DNA from: Ilyonectria destructans
Taxonomy: Eukaryota > Ascomycota > Sordariomycetes > Hypocreales > Nectriaceae
NCBI GenBank assembly: GCA_020740775.1
Contig: JAHEWK010000021.1
Span: forward strand, 806,001 to 870,000
Direction of reading: 5' to 3'
Length of the DNA: 64,000 bases
Under the pieces are notes generated by a model. That model saw nothing but the letters and a program-made list of their open reading frames with translations. It did not search any database and was not told the DNA's origin. Position numbers and translations under genes: made by a program. Below are positions 1 to 11,593 of the stretch, in pieces. Positions within the stretch are counted from its first letter, which is position 1, and each line of letters starts with the position of its first letter.

Positions 1-139
1 CGATTTCCCTCGGACCGGGATTTAGCCAAGCTTAGTGCTCTCACGAGCATACTCCTTTCTTAGCTGCTAGGGGCTAAGGACTTCCCTTCTTCCTTCCTGC
101 TCTTTAGCTTTAGATAGACAATCCTACGACAATGGCCTG

Positions 140-970
140 TTGAACAAACTCCTGTCCAGCCCTTCACACTAAGCTAGCTTAATAGTGTTAATGTCTGGGG
201 AATTAAGATACTATAGTAGTCACTTAATACTATTTATATTATAGCAGCGCTGTTAAATATAGTAGTTATAGATAGAAGCTTTATCTCCTTCTTTTATTAT
301 TAGACTAGCTTTAGGCTTAGAAGTTAATATAAATAAAGGTATTATATACTGTTAGAAAGCTTCTATTTTTTCTATATTACAGATTTAAGTTCCTTATTTA
401 TTTCTGTAATAGCTTTATCAGCTAACTATTTCTTAATTGCAGTCTCTAGAGTCTAGCAGTAGCAAGGGCCTTTCTTATTTTAAGAAAAGGCGCCTTAAAA
501 TATAAATTTAGATGTTCCTTTCTATCACTTATAGATATAACTTTATAGAAGGACTTTATCAGACTTTTATTAGAGATAATAGCTACTATAGCAATAAAAT
601 AAGATAATAGAAGTCTTATAAGACTAAATGACATTCTTCTAGTCCTTGAAAGTCCAGTCTTTATATTATAAATACTATATAAGGCGTTTCTTTCTTATCT
701 TCTTAGTTACCTTAAGCTTTCTCATTAGCTTAATCTTGCAGAATCTAGCTTTCTAGAAGATTCACCACATAGTAACAGCTGAAATCTCAATGCCATTAAC
801 ACTAAAGGCACTAGCAATATCAGCATAGGTCTTTTCCCTCCTAAATTAATCCTAGCATACTTTAATAAAAATATCTTTAATAATCTTATTTATTTACTTT
901 ATAGAGTGCCTTAGGCGGCTTATATTATAAAGGAACTTATTATAGATTATAAGAGGTTAATAATTAAGGT
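140..970 (-). pseudogene. RIP-damaged Tc1-type transposase relic
   Basis: Reading the minus strand from about 970 down to 140 gives, in drifting frames full of stops, an HTH segment (YADIASAFSVNGIEISAVTM), then KNVI-stop-S followed by GAFS-stop-NKKGPCYC, and finally LNSPDINTIKLA. These match the order of a fungal Tc1-type DDE transposase: HTH, the WSDE block, the FWG.FSW..KGP block, and NSPDLN.IE.AW. The stops fall where Trp or Gln is expected, and the third catalytic Glu reads Lys, all consistent with G-to-A change on this strand. The stretch is very AT-rich with no long frame left. No terminal repeat was found, and the copy may run off the window start. It is certainly dead; the exact family is an inference. 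Confidence 0.7.
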
Positions 971-1121
971 TAAATCCTCATTTAATTACATAGGTGTAGA
1001 TGCAGTTAATCTAATAAGATGAGATTCTAGTAATTTCTGCGATTTCTATAGATATTTTCCTGCTAAGAGAGCTTTTTAGCATAATGACTAGAGCCTAAGT
1101 TGCGATATCTATATTAGGAGG

Positions 1122-1492
1122 TGTTACGGCTCGTGCAGTGTCACAGCGGACCGAGCCCTATAGTAGCTGTTATCTGTACCTGTAATTGCAAGCATTGTGA
1201 TTATAGACTTACCTTTTGGCCAGATGGGCTACTAGGTGTAATACGAAGTGCAGATCGTTACAGGAGGCATCTTACAGTTTGTCACGGGCCAGGGCCCATA
1301 TCCTTGCGGCTGTGCCGCAAGACGTACTAGGCACGTGCGCGCCAGGGATGATAATCGTTCCACAGCTCAGGGGCACTTGGGAACTTCTTTCTTTCTTCTT
1401 CATCTTTGATGTAAATAGCATCCTGGACTAGATAGCTGGAATACAGTTACTAGAGGCCGTTCACACAGTTAGGAAAACTGAAGATTGTAACG
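1122..1492. repeat. possible solo LTR
   Basis: The block opens with TGTTACGGCTCG and ends near TGTAACG, with GC content clearly higher than the RIP-damaged sequence to its left. The start resembles fungal Copia-type LTRs. The right end lacks the expected CA, and no 5-bp target duplication is evident, so the right boundary is a guess. Confidence 0.3.
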
Positions 1493-1932
1493 GGTCGGCT
1501 CCAGCGGGGCTTAAGCGGCAGCTAGCGCTTCGTTCGTTCCACTGGTGTTGCGGTATCCAATTGAGGCGAAAGGATAAGTATTGACTCAACCGTCCATTAA
1601 GTCAACTAGCTGCATCTATAGGGAGCTGGTACCGGCACAGCCGAGACCTCAAGCCAGGCCCCAGCTTGTGACAAAGATAAAGGAAAGAGGGGAAGGTACC
1701 TAGTAATTTTAATGTAGAAGTACTCTTCTTATTTTTCCCTTAGTTATGGCTTATACTGGCGCCTTAGTGGGACAGGACTTTTAAAACAGACATCTATACA
1801 CATAACAAAATATAACACATGCATGCCTTGTCACAATTATAGCCGAGTTAGTGGGAATCCCTATCCTGTCCGACACTAACCACCTTCGTCATTAGTATGT
1901 TTCGCTTAGGATACTTCCACCCCCTATCTGCA
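1493..1932. other. intergenic, no gene seen
   Basis: No coding frame or RNA gene could be supported here. The sequence may be transposon debris continuing from the LTR-like block on its left. Confidence 0.4.
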
Positions 1933-1940
1933 TTTATCGA

Positions 1941-2415
1941 CAGTGTAGCTAACAAACCGACCATCTGACAGACCGTCTGACAGACCACCTTCAGACCGCA
2001 GACCGAACGACCGGCAATTCTCGTCAGACCGACCGACCAGAGCTGCCGGTCGGATTGGGCGGTCTGAGTCGGTCTGGGTTGGGGGTTTCCAGGGCCACCA
2101 TTGGTCGGCTCCTCCCTGAGGTACCCGTGCCACGCCCCACTTATTAAGCACTCTCGAACTCGCTCCATAAAATAAGTGGGGCATGGCGCAGATAGCCATT
2201 GAGTGCACCCCTTTAACTAGCGCGGGTAGAATCTCGGCATCAGATACTGGGTGGCGCCTCTAGTCCGGCCCCTCCGGGCGTCGGAGCACCACGCACGGGG
2301 GCCTGACTGGAGGCGCCACCCAGTAATCAGACCCAGACCGACCGGGAGCCTTGACCAACCCTAACCGACAGACCGAAGGGGCCGGTCTAGGTCGGTCGGT
2401 TTGTTAGCCACACTG
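1941..2415. mobile_element. hAT-type MITE, 475 bp, with 8-bp target duplication
   Basis: The ends are inverted copies: CAGTGTAGCTAACAAACCGA at 1941 and its complement, with one change (CAGTGTGGCTAAC...), ending at 2415. The 8-bp direct repeat TTTATCGA lies immediately outside both ends (1933-1940 and 2416-2423). A CAGTG start plus an 8-bp duplication is the hallmark of hAT transposition. The interior has no coding capacity and is rich in GACCGACCG-like motifs on both arms. It also holds a hairpin around 2130-2195 (CGCCCCACTTATT paired with AATAAGTGGGGC) and a second palindrome listed separately. It is a non-autonomous element, probably moved by a hAT transposase elsewhere in the genome. Confidence 0.88.
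2246..2324. repeat. 20-bp inverted repeat nested in the MITE
   Basis: ACTGGGTGGCGCCTCTAGTC at 2246-2265 is the inverse of 2305-2324 with one mismatch, around a 39-bp GC-rich loop. It could be a smaller nested foldback or part of the MITE's own secondary structure. Confidence 0.7.
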
Positions 2416-2526
2416 TTTATCGAGAATTCATAGAGCCGTAAAATTTACATGCTTCGGTAAGAATTTGACAGTGTAGAGATATGGCAAGTTCGGCAATTGC
2501 CACTTCACAATCCTTCGAGTGATGTA

Positions 2527-2692
2527 CCGTAACAACTCAGTTAACTCTCCCAAGTAGCGCCTCCACTTTGTCTCCATATTTCCACTGTTAACCGCAAAAA
2601 TTCACAGAAGTGTCCAAAAGCAGCTGATCTCATTTGTCGGCCCATATTTTTATGGGGGCCGCTACTTGGGCGAGATAACTGAGTTTCTACGG
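2527..2692. mobile_element. mariner-type MITE in the PKS upstream region
   Basis: The left end (CCGTAACAACTCAGTTAACT, 2527 onward) and the right end (...AGATAACTGAGTTTCTACGG, ending 2692) are inverted over about 35 bp with a few mismatches. They share the core CCCAAGTAGCG. The element is flanked by TA at 2525-2526 and 2693-2694, the Tc1/mariner target duplication. It is 166 bp long, non-coding, and ends 263 bp before the PKS start codon, so it lies in the probable promoter. Confidence 0.75.
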
Positions 2693-2955
2693 TAATAGCG
2701 GAGGGATCGTAGCCGAGTTGAGGCCAGTTCTAACATCCGGTTGATTACGGGTTATACGTTTATTGTAGAATGGCTGGAAGAATCGTTCGAAAATCCCTAG
2801 GGGATCTTTATCTCCACACTCTTGCTTAAAATTTGATATACAAGAAGTCCTCCGCAGGTTCATTTCCACCGCAGTTTTTTCATCTCTCAAGAACCTTCAT
2901 CTTATTGTTCAAATATTACAACAGCTCGGTTAAGAAACTCTCGATACCATACAAG

Positions 2956-5900
2956 ATGGCACCTTTTTTGGAACCCACGATTTCCAGTGACAACTCGGGC
3001 CCAAGCCCAAGGAACCGCAAACCTCCCAATGAGGGCTCGACCGGGTGCAATGGCTCCGAACCTATTGCTATCGTGGGAATGGGTACGTACTTCGCACAAA
3101 TTTAGTCTCGTGACGAAAGCTAACATCTGATGCAAGCCTGTCGGTTCCCCGGCAAGTCTGATACCCCAGAAGACTTCTGGGAGATGCTTGTGCAGCAGAG
3201 ATCGGGATATTCAGAGCCCCCCTCCTCAAGATTCAATATCAATGGTTTCCACTCGAAGAAATCGAATACTGGCTCATTGGGGCCCCGAGGAGGCTACTTC
3301 ATCTCCGAAGATGTGTACAATTTTGATCCACCATTCTTTGGAATCACACAGACTGAGGCCACAGTCATGGATCCTCAACAGAGGAAACTCCTCGAGTGCG
3401 TTTACGAAGCATTCGAGGCCGGAGGAATCCCGCTCGACAATGTATCTGGAAAGAACGTTGGTACCTACGTTGGTAACTTTACCACCGACTACGCTATGAT
3501 GGCTTTGAGAGATTTGGAATACCCAAAGCCATACAGCATGACCGGGCACGGCAATACCATTTTGAGTAACAGAGTCAGTTACGTTTTCAATCTTTGTGGC
3601 CCCAGGTTCGTATCCACCCATCCCGTATGCTGCCAGAAATATTGAACCCCCCACAGTTTTACCATTGATACAGCCTGCTCATCTTCCATGTACGCGACAC
3701 ACATGGCTTGCCGTGCGCTTGCGAGCGGCGAGGTCGACGGAGCAATTGTTGGTGGCACCAACCTCATTCTTGACGCTGCAGTCCAGATGGCAGTTGATAA
3801 GATGGGCGTTCTTTCCCACAGTAAGCTTATTCTCATACTAAAATGCTCGTTTCTTCTATGGGAGCCGATGGGCCTGGGAGTTATCTCAAGAACCCGGGTA
3901 CTTACGTGCCAGCTCCAACGACAGCTCTTGCTCGACTCTCCGAACAATCAACTTGTTACCATGCTAATTTGGCAATTCTAGCGTCAACATGTCATACTTT
4001 TGACGCATCAGCTGATGGTTACGGTCGAGCTGAAGGTATTGGAGCATTGTACCTGAAGAGACTCTCCGATGCCATCCGCGATGGTGACCCAATCCGAGGC
4101 GTTATTCGGGGCACTGCTGCCAACGCAAACGGCAAGACCAGCGGTATTACGCAACCCAGCGCTGTTGGACAAGAAGTGGTCATTCGTACAGCTTATGCCT
4201 TCGCGGGAAACCTCAATCCCGATGAGACATCCTACTTTGAGTGTCATGGGACCGGCACCCCCGTAGGCGATCCAATTGAGCTAAGAGGCATTACCAATAT
4301 GTTTCTGAAAGACAGCAAGAGAGACTCTCTCTTGATTGGAGCCGTGAAGACGAACGTCGGTCACGCGGAAGCTGCGAGTGCCATGGCCAGTATTATGAAG
4401 ATCGTGCTGGCCATGGAGCTTGGAACCATTCCAGCTAGTATTGGCGTGAAGAACTACAATCCCAATAGTAAGAATATCTTTCTAAATGACCATTTCGCCC
4501 GGCGGACGGTCTCACTAACCAGACTCACAGTCAACTTCTCAAATGGCCGCCTGCAGGTGGTAAAAGATACTCTGGAATGGCCAACCGGATATCATGTTCG
4601 ACGTGCAAGTGTCAACTCCTTCGGGTATGGAGGTGCCAACGCGCACGCTATTATCGAATCGTCGGAGTCGTATCTTCCCGGTTACAAGTCCTTCAAGAAG
4701 AGGGGCACTGTAAGTAAATCTATTGCTCAGGCTCCCACCGGTAGCCGCAACAGCCGCACTCTCAATGTCCATGAAAGAACACAGTTTCTGCTTCCTTTCT
4801 CCGCTCAGGATTTCCCAAGTCTCAAAGCCAATGTGGAAAGACACAGAGAAGTCGCATCGCAATATGAATTGCTTGATTTGGCCTTTACACTGAGTACCCG
4901 ACGCTCGTTCTTCTTCAACCGTGGATATGCCATTGCTTCAGCAGACACCATTGCGGACAACTTGGGCGCCGACGAGATGACCTTCGGAAAGAGAGGAAAC
5001 GGCGCCAAGATTGCCTTCATTTTCACTGGTCAAGGTGCCCAGTCCGCACAGCTTGGCAAGGAGCTCATGGAAAGCATCCCGAGTTACCTCAAGAGCATTC
5101 GGGAAATGGACCGTATCCTCCAAAGCCTCGGAGAGGATGCGCCAATTTGGACTCTTGAAGAGTCTATCCTTGAGCCTAAAGCTACCAGCGCTATCGACCA
5201 AGTCCACCTATCGCAACCGATTTGTACCGCTGTTCAAGTCGCACTTGTCAAGCTCCTTAGAGAATGGAACGTCACACCCCTGGCATGTGTAGGCCACTCC
5301 TCCGGTGAAATCGCGGCCGCTTACGCTGCTGGTATCATCACGGACAAGCAGGCCATTCTCGCCGCATACTTCCGCGGTGTTGCGGTAGACCAGCTGACTC
5401 GGCGGGGTACTATGTTGGCTGTTGGTCTTGGACCAGTAGAAGCTACCCCCTACCTCGAAGAGGGCATCCGCATCGCTTGTTACAACTCCCCCGAGAGTGT
5501 GACTCTCAGTGGTGACGAGGGTACTGCCGAAAAGGTTCAAGCCAAGCTTAAAGCCGATGGGGTCTTCGTTCGTGCCCTGAAGACCAGTGGCCGAGCCTAC
5601 CACTCTCATCACATGAAGGATGTCGGAGCCGTCTACGAGGAGCGCGCCAACCGCGGTTTTGCTTTCCTCGATGCTTTAGAATTCCCCAAACGGGAGAAAG
5701 ATTCTAAGCTCCCTCTTTTCGTTTCTTCGGTCACAGGCGAGCCTAAGCTTAACTTTCAACCTGGACCGGAGTACTGGAGAGAGAATCTCGAGTCACCAGT
5801 TCGATTCGCGCAAGCCGTGACCCGCATGACCGAAATCGAAGGGTTAGGCATTAACCATATCATCGAGATTGGTCCTCATTCTGCCTTGGCTGCACCTATA

Positions 5901-8900
5901 CGACAGCTTCGCGAAAAACTTGGTTCGGGTTCTCGAGATCTCGAGTACACGGCCACTCTGTCTCGCGGTGAGAACTCAGTCACCCGTCTTCTCGACCTTG
6001 CAGGAGTTCTGTTCATTAAGGGGTACCCAATTGACCTGGCTCGTGTCAACGCCATCGAGAATCAAGATGAGATGGGAAGAATTACCCTGCGAAAGGGACT
6101 TCCATTGGTGGACCTCCCGCGATACTCGTGGAACTACAGCGCTGGTGCGCTACGTGCTAAGCACCGTATCAACATGGACTTCCAGAATCGCAAGTTTGCT
6201 CGACACGACCTTCTTGGGAGCTTACTCCCGGGCGTGATCAGGGACCAAGCGCAGTGGCGAAACATGCTTGACATTCATGACCTGCCATGGCTAGAGCAGC
6301 ACAGGCTCGGTCCTCAGCCCGTCTTTCCCGCAACTGGCTACATCGCCATTGCCGTGGAAGCTGCACGCCAGTTCTTCCATGAGAAGGTTATGTTTGAGGG
6401 TCCATTCAAGTACTTTATCCCACGACTTTCCATCAAATCAGCCCTCAGCTTCCCTTCATCTGGCAGTGAAATCGAGGTCATGACCAGCGTGCGTTTCCAG
6501 ACCGTCTCAAATGCCGTATCTTCTACCAAATGGCTCGAGTTCACCATCCAATCCGTTTCGGAAGGAACTTGGACTGAGCACTGTGTTGGTGTCATCGGAC
6601 GCGAGGCCATCGACGAAGTCGTTCCTCTTTTCGATGAAAGCAAGGTGCAAGAGCCGCGAACTTCACACACATGGTACAGAGGGTTCGCCAACATTGGGCT
6701 CAACTACGGTCCTCCTTTCAGCGGATTGAGTGATATCCGAACCGACCCATGGACGAATGAATGTGTTGCAGACACCAAGTTGCTTCCTATCGATATTCCC
6801 ACCGATGACTCTCGCTACATTATTCACCCGGGAGCTATGGACACTTGCTTGCAAGCAATTTTGATAGGTGCGCACAACGGATCCTTGAAGGGAGCAAACA
6901 GATCTTTCATTCCCGTCGATTGGGAAGAAGTTTCCATCTACTCCTATGAAGGCACAGACATGCCAGTGCCAGCTGACGTCAACGGACAAATTCTCGCTAC
7001 TGGGAAGCTTACTAGCTTGCGTGCTCTCTGGGGTTCCTTCCAGCTCAACACTCCTGATGGACGACCGCTGTTCACCGCGAAGAAGGTCAACTGTATCACC
7101 TACGCTGAAGATCTGAACAAGAACATCACTGATGATCGCCACCCATACCTCCGTGCCGTTTGGAAGCCAGATGTTGAGACCCTTGAGAAGGGTGCCTTGC
7201 CAGCCGCAGCAACTGACATCGGACGCCCCCTTTCCCCCAAGGAGAAGTCTGTCCTGTCAACATGGGCCCGCAACCTTGCAGCTGCCGCTCAAGTCTCAAA
7301 GGAGAAGGTTCCTTCGGCTGCTCGCTTGATCGATTCTATCTCTACTTTGAAAGTCTCAACCGAGGCGTACGACGTTGGCCTTGCCGCATCCGACCTGGGT
7401 ACCTCGAAGCTGGATGACAGCTTCTACCGCCTAGAGGCCATCTACGCTGCCATGATGCTTACTCTTTCAGGTGAGCAGGCTATTGTGTCTAGTGTCTCAA
7501 CACACTTCGAGGACTCGTTGACCCAGACACTGGACCTGGTTGGACACAAGTACCCTGGAATGAACATCCTCGAGATCGTCAACTCCGAGGCAGATCTTGA
7601 TCGCAAGCTTCCTGCTGTTTTGCAAGGGGACTCCTCCCTCAAGAGATACAGGTCGTTCACCTATATGGCTGCCTCTGATGCTCTCGTGGAGGCTTCCGCC
7701 GAGGACTACCCAGAGGGGCGTGATGTGTCCGCAGAGAAGGTGACTCTTTTCGAGAATGGAGAATACGGCGCATTGGAGGGCGTTACCTACGACCTCATCA
7801 TCCTGCCTGAAATTTCGTCCTTTGATCTTCCAGCTGCCGATGTTTTGAAGGCCCTTCAGCCATTCCTGAGCGAAAATGGCCGTCTTCTAATCCATAGCAG
7901 CAACCATAAGGCCGCTGCTTTCAATGAGCATTTCTGGACTGTTCTTGATCTCTTGTCCAGAGAGCTCGCCCCGGGCACTACCCTGCCCGATATGTCAATT
8001 TCGGCATGGAAGAGTGCTTTGGATAACATGGAGCTTGATACTCGAGTCGTTGACCAATCTGCATCCGGATGGACCTTGCTTTCAGAGCCCGCACAAAACC
8101 CCCAGCCCAGCAAAGACATTGTTGTGCTATCAAGGGACAACACCGCTGGCGTCGCAGAGTTCTCTGGCGAGCTTGCACAGAATGGCTACAAGGTTCATTC
8201 CGCTTCATTGTCGGATAGAAACTTCACCCCGCAGTCTGATGCCATCTACGTCTCGATTGTGGAGTTGGGTTCCAGCTTGTTCAACGGCAACCTGGACGCA
8301 GCCGAATTTGCAAACCTGCAGCGCCTGGCTGACTCAACCCAAGCAATCTTCTGGCTCACCTCAGGAGACTTGCTCGGAAAAGTCAATCCAAACGCAGCCA
8401 TCGTTCAGGGTCTGGGTCGTACACTCCAGACAGAGTACGTCCAGCTCACGTTCATCACTATCGATCTTGACCACTCCGACGCCCAAAAGGCAGCCAAGCA
8501 AACCGGACGAGTTCTTGGCCGATTTTCAAAAGAGTCTGACAGCATTGACAAGGAATATATTGTGAAGGATAATGTGTTTCACGTCAGCAGATTGGCCCAA
8601 GATGCTGTCCTGGACAAGGAATATGGCGAGATCATTGGCAAGGAGGGAGCAGATGAGGAGTACAACGCCACCACGCCCATTCGCCTTGACATCGAAAAGA
8701 TTGGTCTCCTCGATACCCTGCACTTCAAGGCAGATGAGCGAGACCGTGAGCTTGAATTCGACGAGGCCGAAGTTGAGGTGAAGGCAGTGGGACTTAACAT
8801 GAAGGAATACGCAACCTTCCGCGGTAGCTTCCACTCTGAGTCCCTCAGTCACGAGGGTGCCGGTATTGTGCGCCGCGTCGGCTCAAGCGTGACTGAGGTC

Positions 8901-10917
8901 AAGGTTGGCGACAAGGTTTGCTGGATGGGCAAGGGTCTCTTTGGTAACATTGAGCGCCTCAAGGCCATGCACCTGCACCAGATGCATGACGGGAATGGCT
9001 TCAGCTTCGAGGAGATGGCTGGAGTGCCTTTGGTCTTCGCGACGGCCGTCTACGGTTTGCTATATCTTGGCCGCTTGAAGAAGGGAGAGAAGGTTCTGAT
9101 TCACTCCGCCACTGGCGGTGTTGGTCTCGCAGCTGTCCAGATTGCCAAGATGGTCGGCGCAGAGATATTCGCTACTGTTGGTACTCCCGCCAAGCGCCAG
9201 TTCTTGAAGCGCGAATACGGCCTCGAGGACTCCCACATCTTCAGCTCGCGTGACACATCCTTTGCAGCAGGCATTATGGCTGCTACAAACGGCCGCGGTA
9301 TTGATGTTGCTCTCAACTCCCTGGTCCGTGAACTGCTTGCGGCTTCATGGAGCGTCATGGCCAACAACGGGCGACATATCGAAATTGGTCGTACTGATAT
9401 CATGGAGTTCGGTATCCTTGACTTAAACGTCTTCAAGCGCAATACCACCTTCAGTGCCTTTGACTTTGGTGTTGTTGCTGATGACCATCCAGGTAAGTAA
9501 ATTTGATCGTTCCGCAAACAAAGGCGCTAACTCTTGTTCACAGAAATCGTTGCCAGCGTCATGAAGGATGTAATGAAATACCTCAGCGAGGGCAAAATCT
9601 GCCCTCTTCGGCCAATGACTCTCTTCCCCGCTACACAGATTTCAGCAGCCTTCACAGAGTTTGCCAACCCACAGAGAATTGGTAAGGTCGTCGTGTCTTT
9701 TGGTCCCGAGCCCAGCAGCTCAAGTTCAGTCATTGCTGTTGTACGGGAGCACAAGGGTGCCGTGAAGTTCAAGCCTGATGGAACATACGTGCTCATTGGT
9801 TGCTTGGGTGGTCTCGGTCGATGCCTTGCCCGCTTTATGGTTGATCGCGGTGCACGCAACCTTACCTTCCTTGGTCGTGGTGGAGCAGATAAGAAGGAGG
9901 CGGCGGCTATGATCGACAGCCTGCGTGCCCGTGGATGTACAGTCCACGTGGTGCGCGGAGACGTCTCCAACAAGGAAGACGTAGCCAAAGCCGTCGCCGC
10001 CGCCGGTGTTCCCGTGTACGGAATGGTCCAAGGTGCTATGGCTCTTGAGGTTAGCCTCGCTCCCATCTCCCTATTCCCTACACTTTACTGACATATCAAA
10101 GGATAAACTCTTCAGCAAGCTCGACCTTCCAGGATGGCAATACCCCATCGACCCGAAGGTCCGAGGTACATGGAACTTGCATGAGTGCCTCGCTGGCCAG
10201 CCCCTGGACTTCTTCGTTATGCTTTCCTCCATCTCCGCTATGACTGGTGCGCCAACTCAAAGTAACTACTGCGCCGGAAACACTTTCCTGGACTTCTTTG
10301 CCCGTTACCGTGACGGTCTAGGCCTACCAGCTACAACTGTTGGCCTCAGCATGGTTTTGGAGGTCGGATTCGTATCGCAGAATTTGGCTATCGAGCAAGG
10401 TATCACTCGCTCTGGTATTCACGGTATCACTGAGCGTGACTTCTTGCTGCTCATGGAGCAAGCCATGAAGCCCGGGCGGGTTGGTGACTGGCGCCTCGAC
10501 CCCGGAGCGAAGAACTTCTTGGTCAGCGGTCTTGAGCCAGCCAAATTGGCAGCAGATCTCGATGTACACGGCTTCCGCTTCTGGCTCCAGCCTCGTGTTG
10601 GGCCGCTGTTGACGGCAATCCAGCGCAGAAGCGAGGAATCGGGCCGTGGAGGTGTATGCGGGGCTAAGGCAGTTCTTGACCTGAGCGATATTGTTGAAGC
10701 GACCGTGGAGAAGTTTGCCAAGACGTTCATGATCCCCAGCGATGATGTTGATCCATCGAAGCCGCTGGTGGCTTACGGAATGGACAGTATGATTGGAACG
10801 GCTCTGCGCAACTGGGGTTTCTCGACTTTCGGCGTGGATATTCCTGTTTCTGATTTCATGGGTCCAGTTCTTACTGCCCAATCTCTTGCTGAGAAGATTT
10901 TCGCGGGCCGCTCTTGA
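2956..10917 (+). CDS. highly reducing type I polyketide synthase (KS-AT-DH-psiMT-ER-KR-ACP)
   Basis: This iterative synthase would build a reduced polyketide from malonyl-CoA in the cytosol. The start ATG is in CAAGATGGC. Six introns fit GT/AG and keep frame: 3083-3136, 3606-3656, 3821-3981, 4468-4530, 9493-9543 and 10050-10101, giving 2,509 residues. Visible motifs: KS DTACSSS (Cys about 204), ECHGTGTPVGDP and VKTNVGHAEA; AT GHSSGEIAAAYAAG (about 670); DH His about 1006 in EQHRLGPQPVFP and Asp in HPGAMDTCLQ (about 1185); ER HSATGGVGLAAVQIA (about 1942); KR GCLGGLGRCLA and QSNYCAGN; ACP GMDSM (Ser about 2466). The methyltransferase region (about 1360-1600) reads ILEIVNSEADLD where a SAM-binding Gly-rich loop is expected, so C-methylation is probably lost. 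There is no thioesterase or reductase at the end. Neighbours are all transposons, so it looks like an orphan PKS. Confidence 0.95.
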
Positions 10918-11591
10918 GTATAGATTGTGTTTTTTTTTTGTCAGAATGGATAGATTGCTGTCAAACGTAAAGGCCCGTTAGTTGGGCATCCACTATGTAC
11001 GTCTTGGGAGGGGTGATTGATTATTACAGAAAGAAATGATTTTTTGATTGTCTTCTTCTCGAGGGGATCATCGAGGCCTTATGTATCCATAGTATCTCCA
11101 AAGTCCTACGGTCAAACTTTAATCGTAGGACTTTCTCAACCGTCACGTATTGTCTAACAATTGCATATAATTCAAGGCCTACGGGCAACTCTCTCCTGTA
11201 AAAATTCTTCCTGACTAGCGGCTGTTAGCACTAGCGTGGAAAAATTTTCAGGCCCACCAAATTTGGCTGCTGTAGCAGCTGGTGCCCATCGGGTACTAAC
11301 ACTGCAATAAAGGAAGGATTGAGAGGGTTGACTTCCTTTACGCAGCAGCCACGGCCACAGCCCAAAGGCTCCGGCTATGATCGAGGCCTGCTGCCCTGAC
11401 CAGCTGGGCAGCTAAGATAGCAGCAGGGTCACAGCACGGCTTGCGGGGGCCCCGGTTCAGACCTCGCAGCAAGTATAGCTATTGCAGCCGCCAGGAGCAA
11501 TCACGACACCAGCTTCAATCTAGGTGGGCGTCGACCTTTGCCCTGACCTCTACGACTCGGCACTTAGGTATATAAGGCCACCACGTCTTAG
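10918..11591. other. intergenic; short hairpin only
   Basis: No gene is supported. A perfect 11-bp inverted repeat (AAAGTCCTACG / CGTAGGACTTT, around 11099-11135) lies about 180 bp past the PKS stop. The rest up to the pogo element is unremarkable, with a GC-rich stretch at about 11340-11470. Confidence 0.4.
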
Positions 11592-11593
11592 TA

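Noticed and set aside
4708..4731. GTAAGT...TTGCTCAG inside the PKS as a seventh intron
   Set aside because: At 24 nt it is too short, and the frame continues without it.
7924..8565. 213-codon plus-strand frame and other long frames overlapping the PKS
   Set aside because: Shadow frames of the PKS coding sequence, with no motif and amino-acid content typical of shifted reading.
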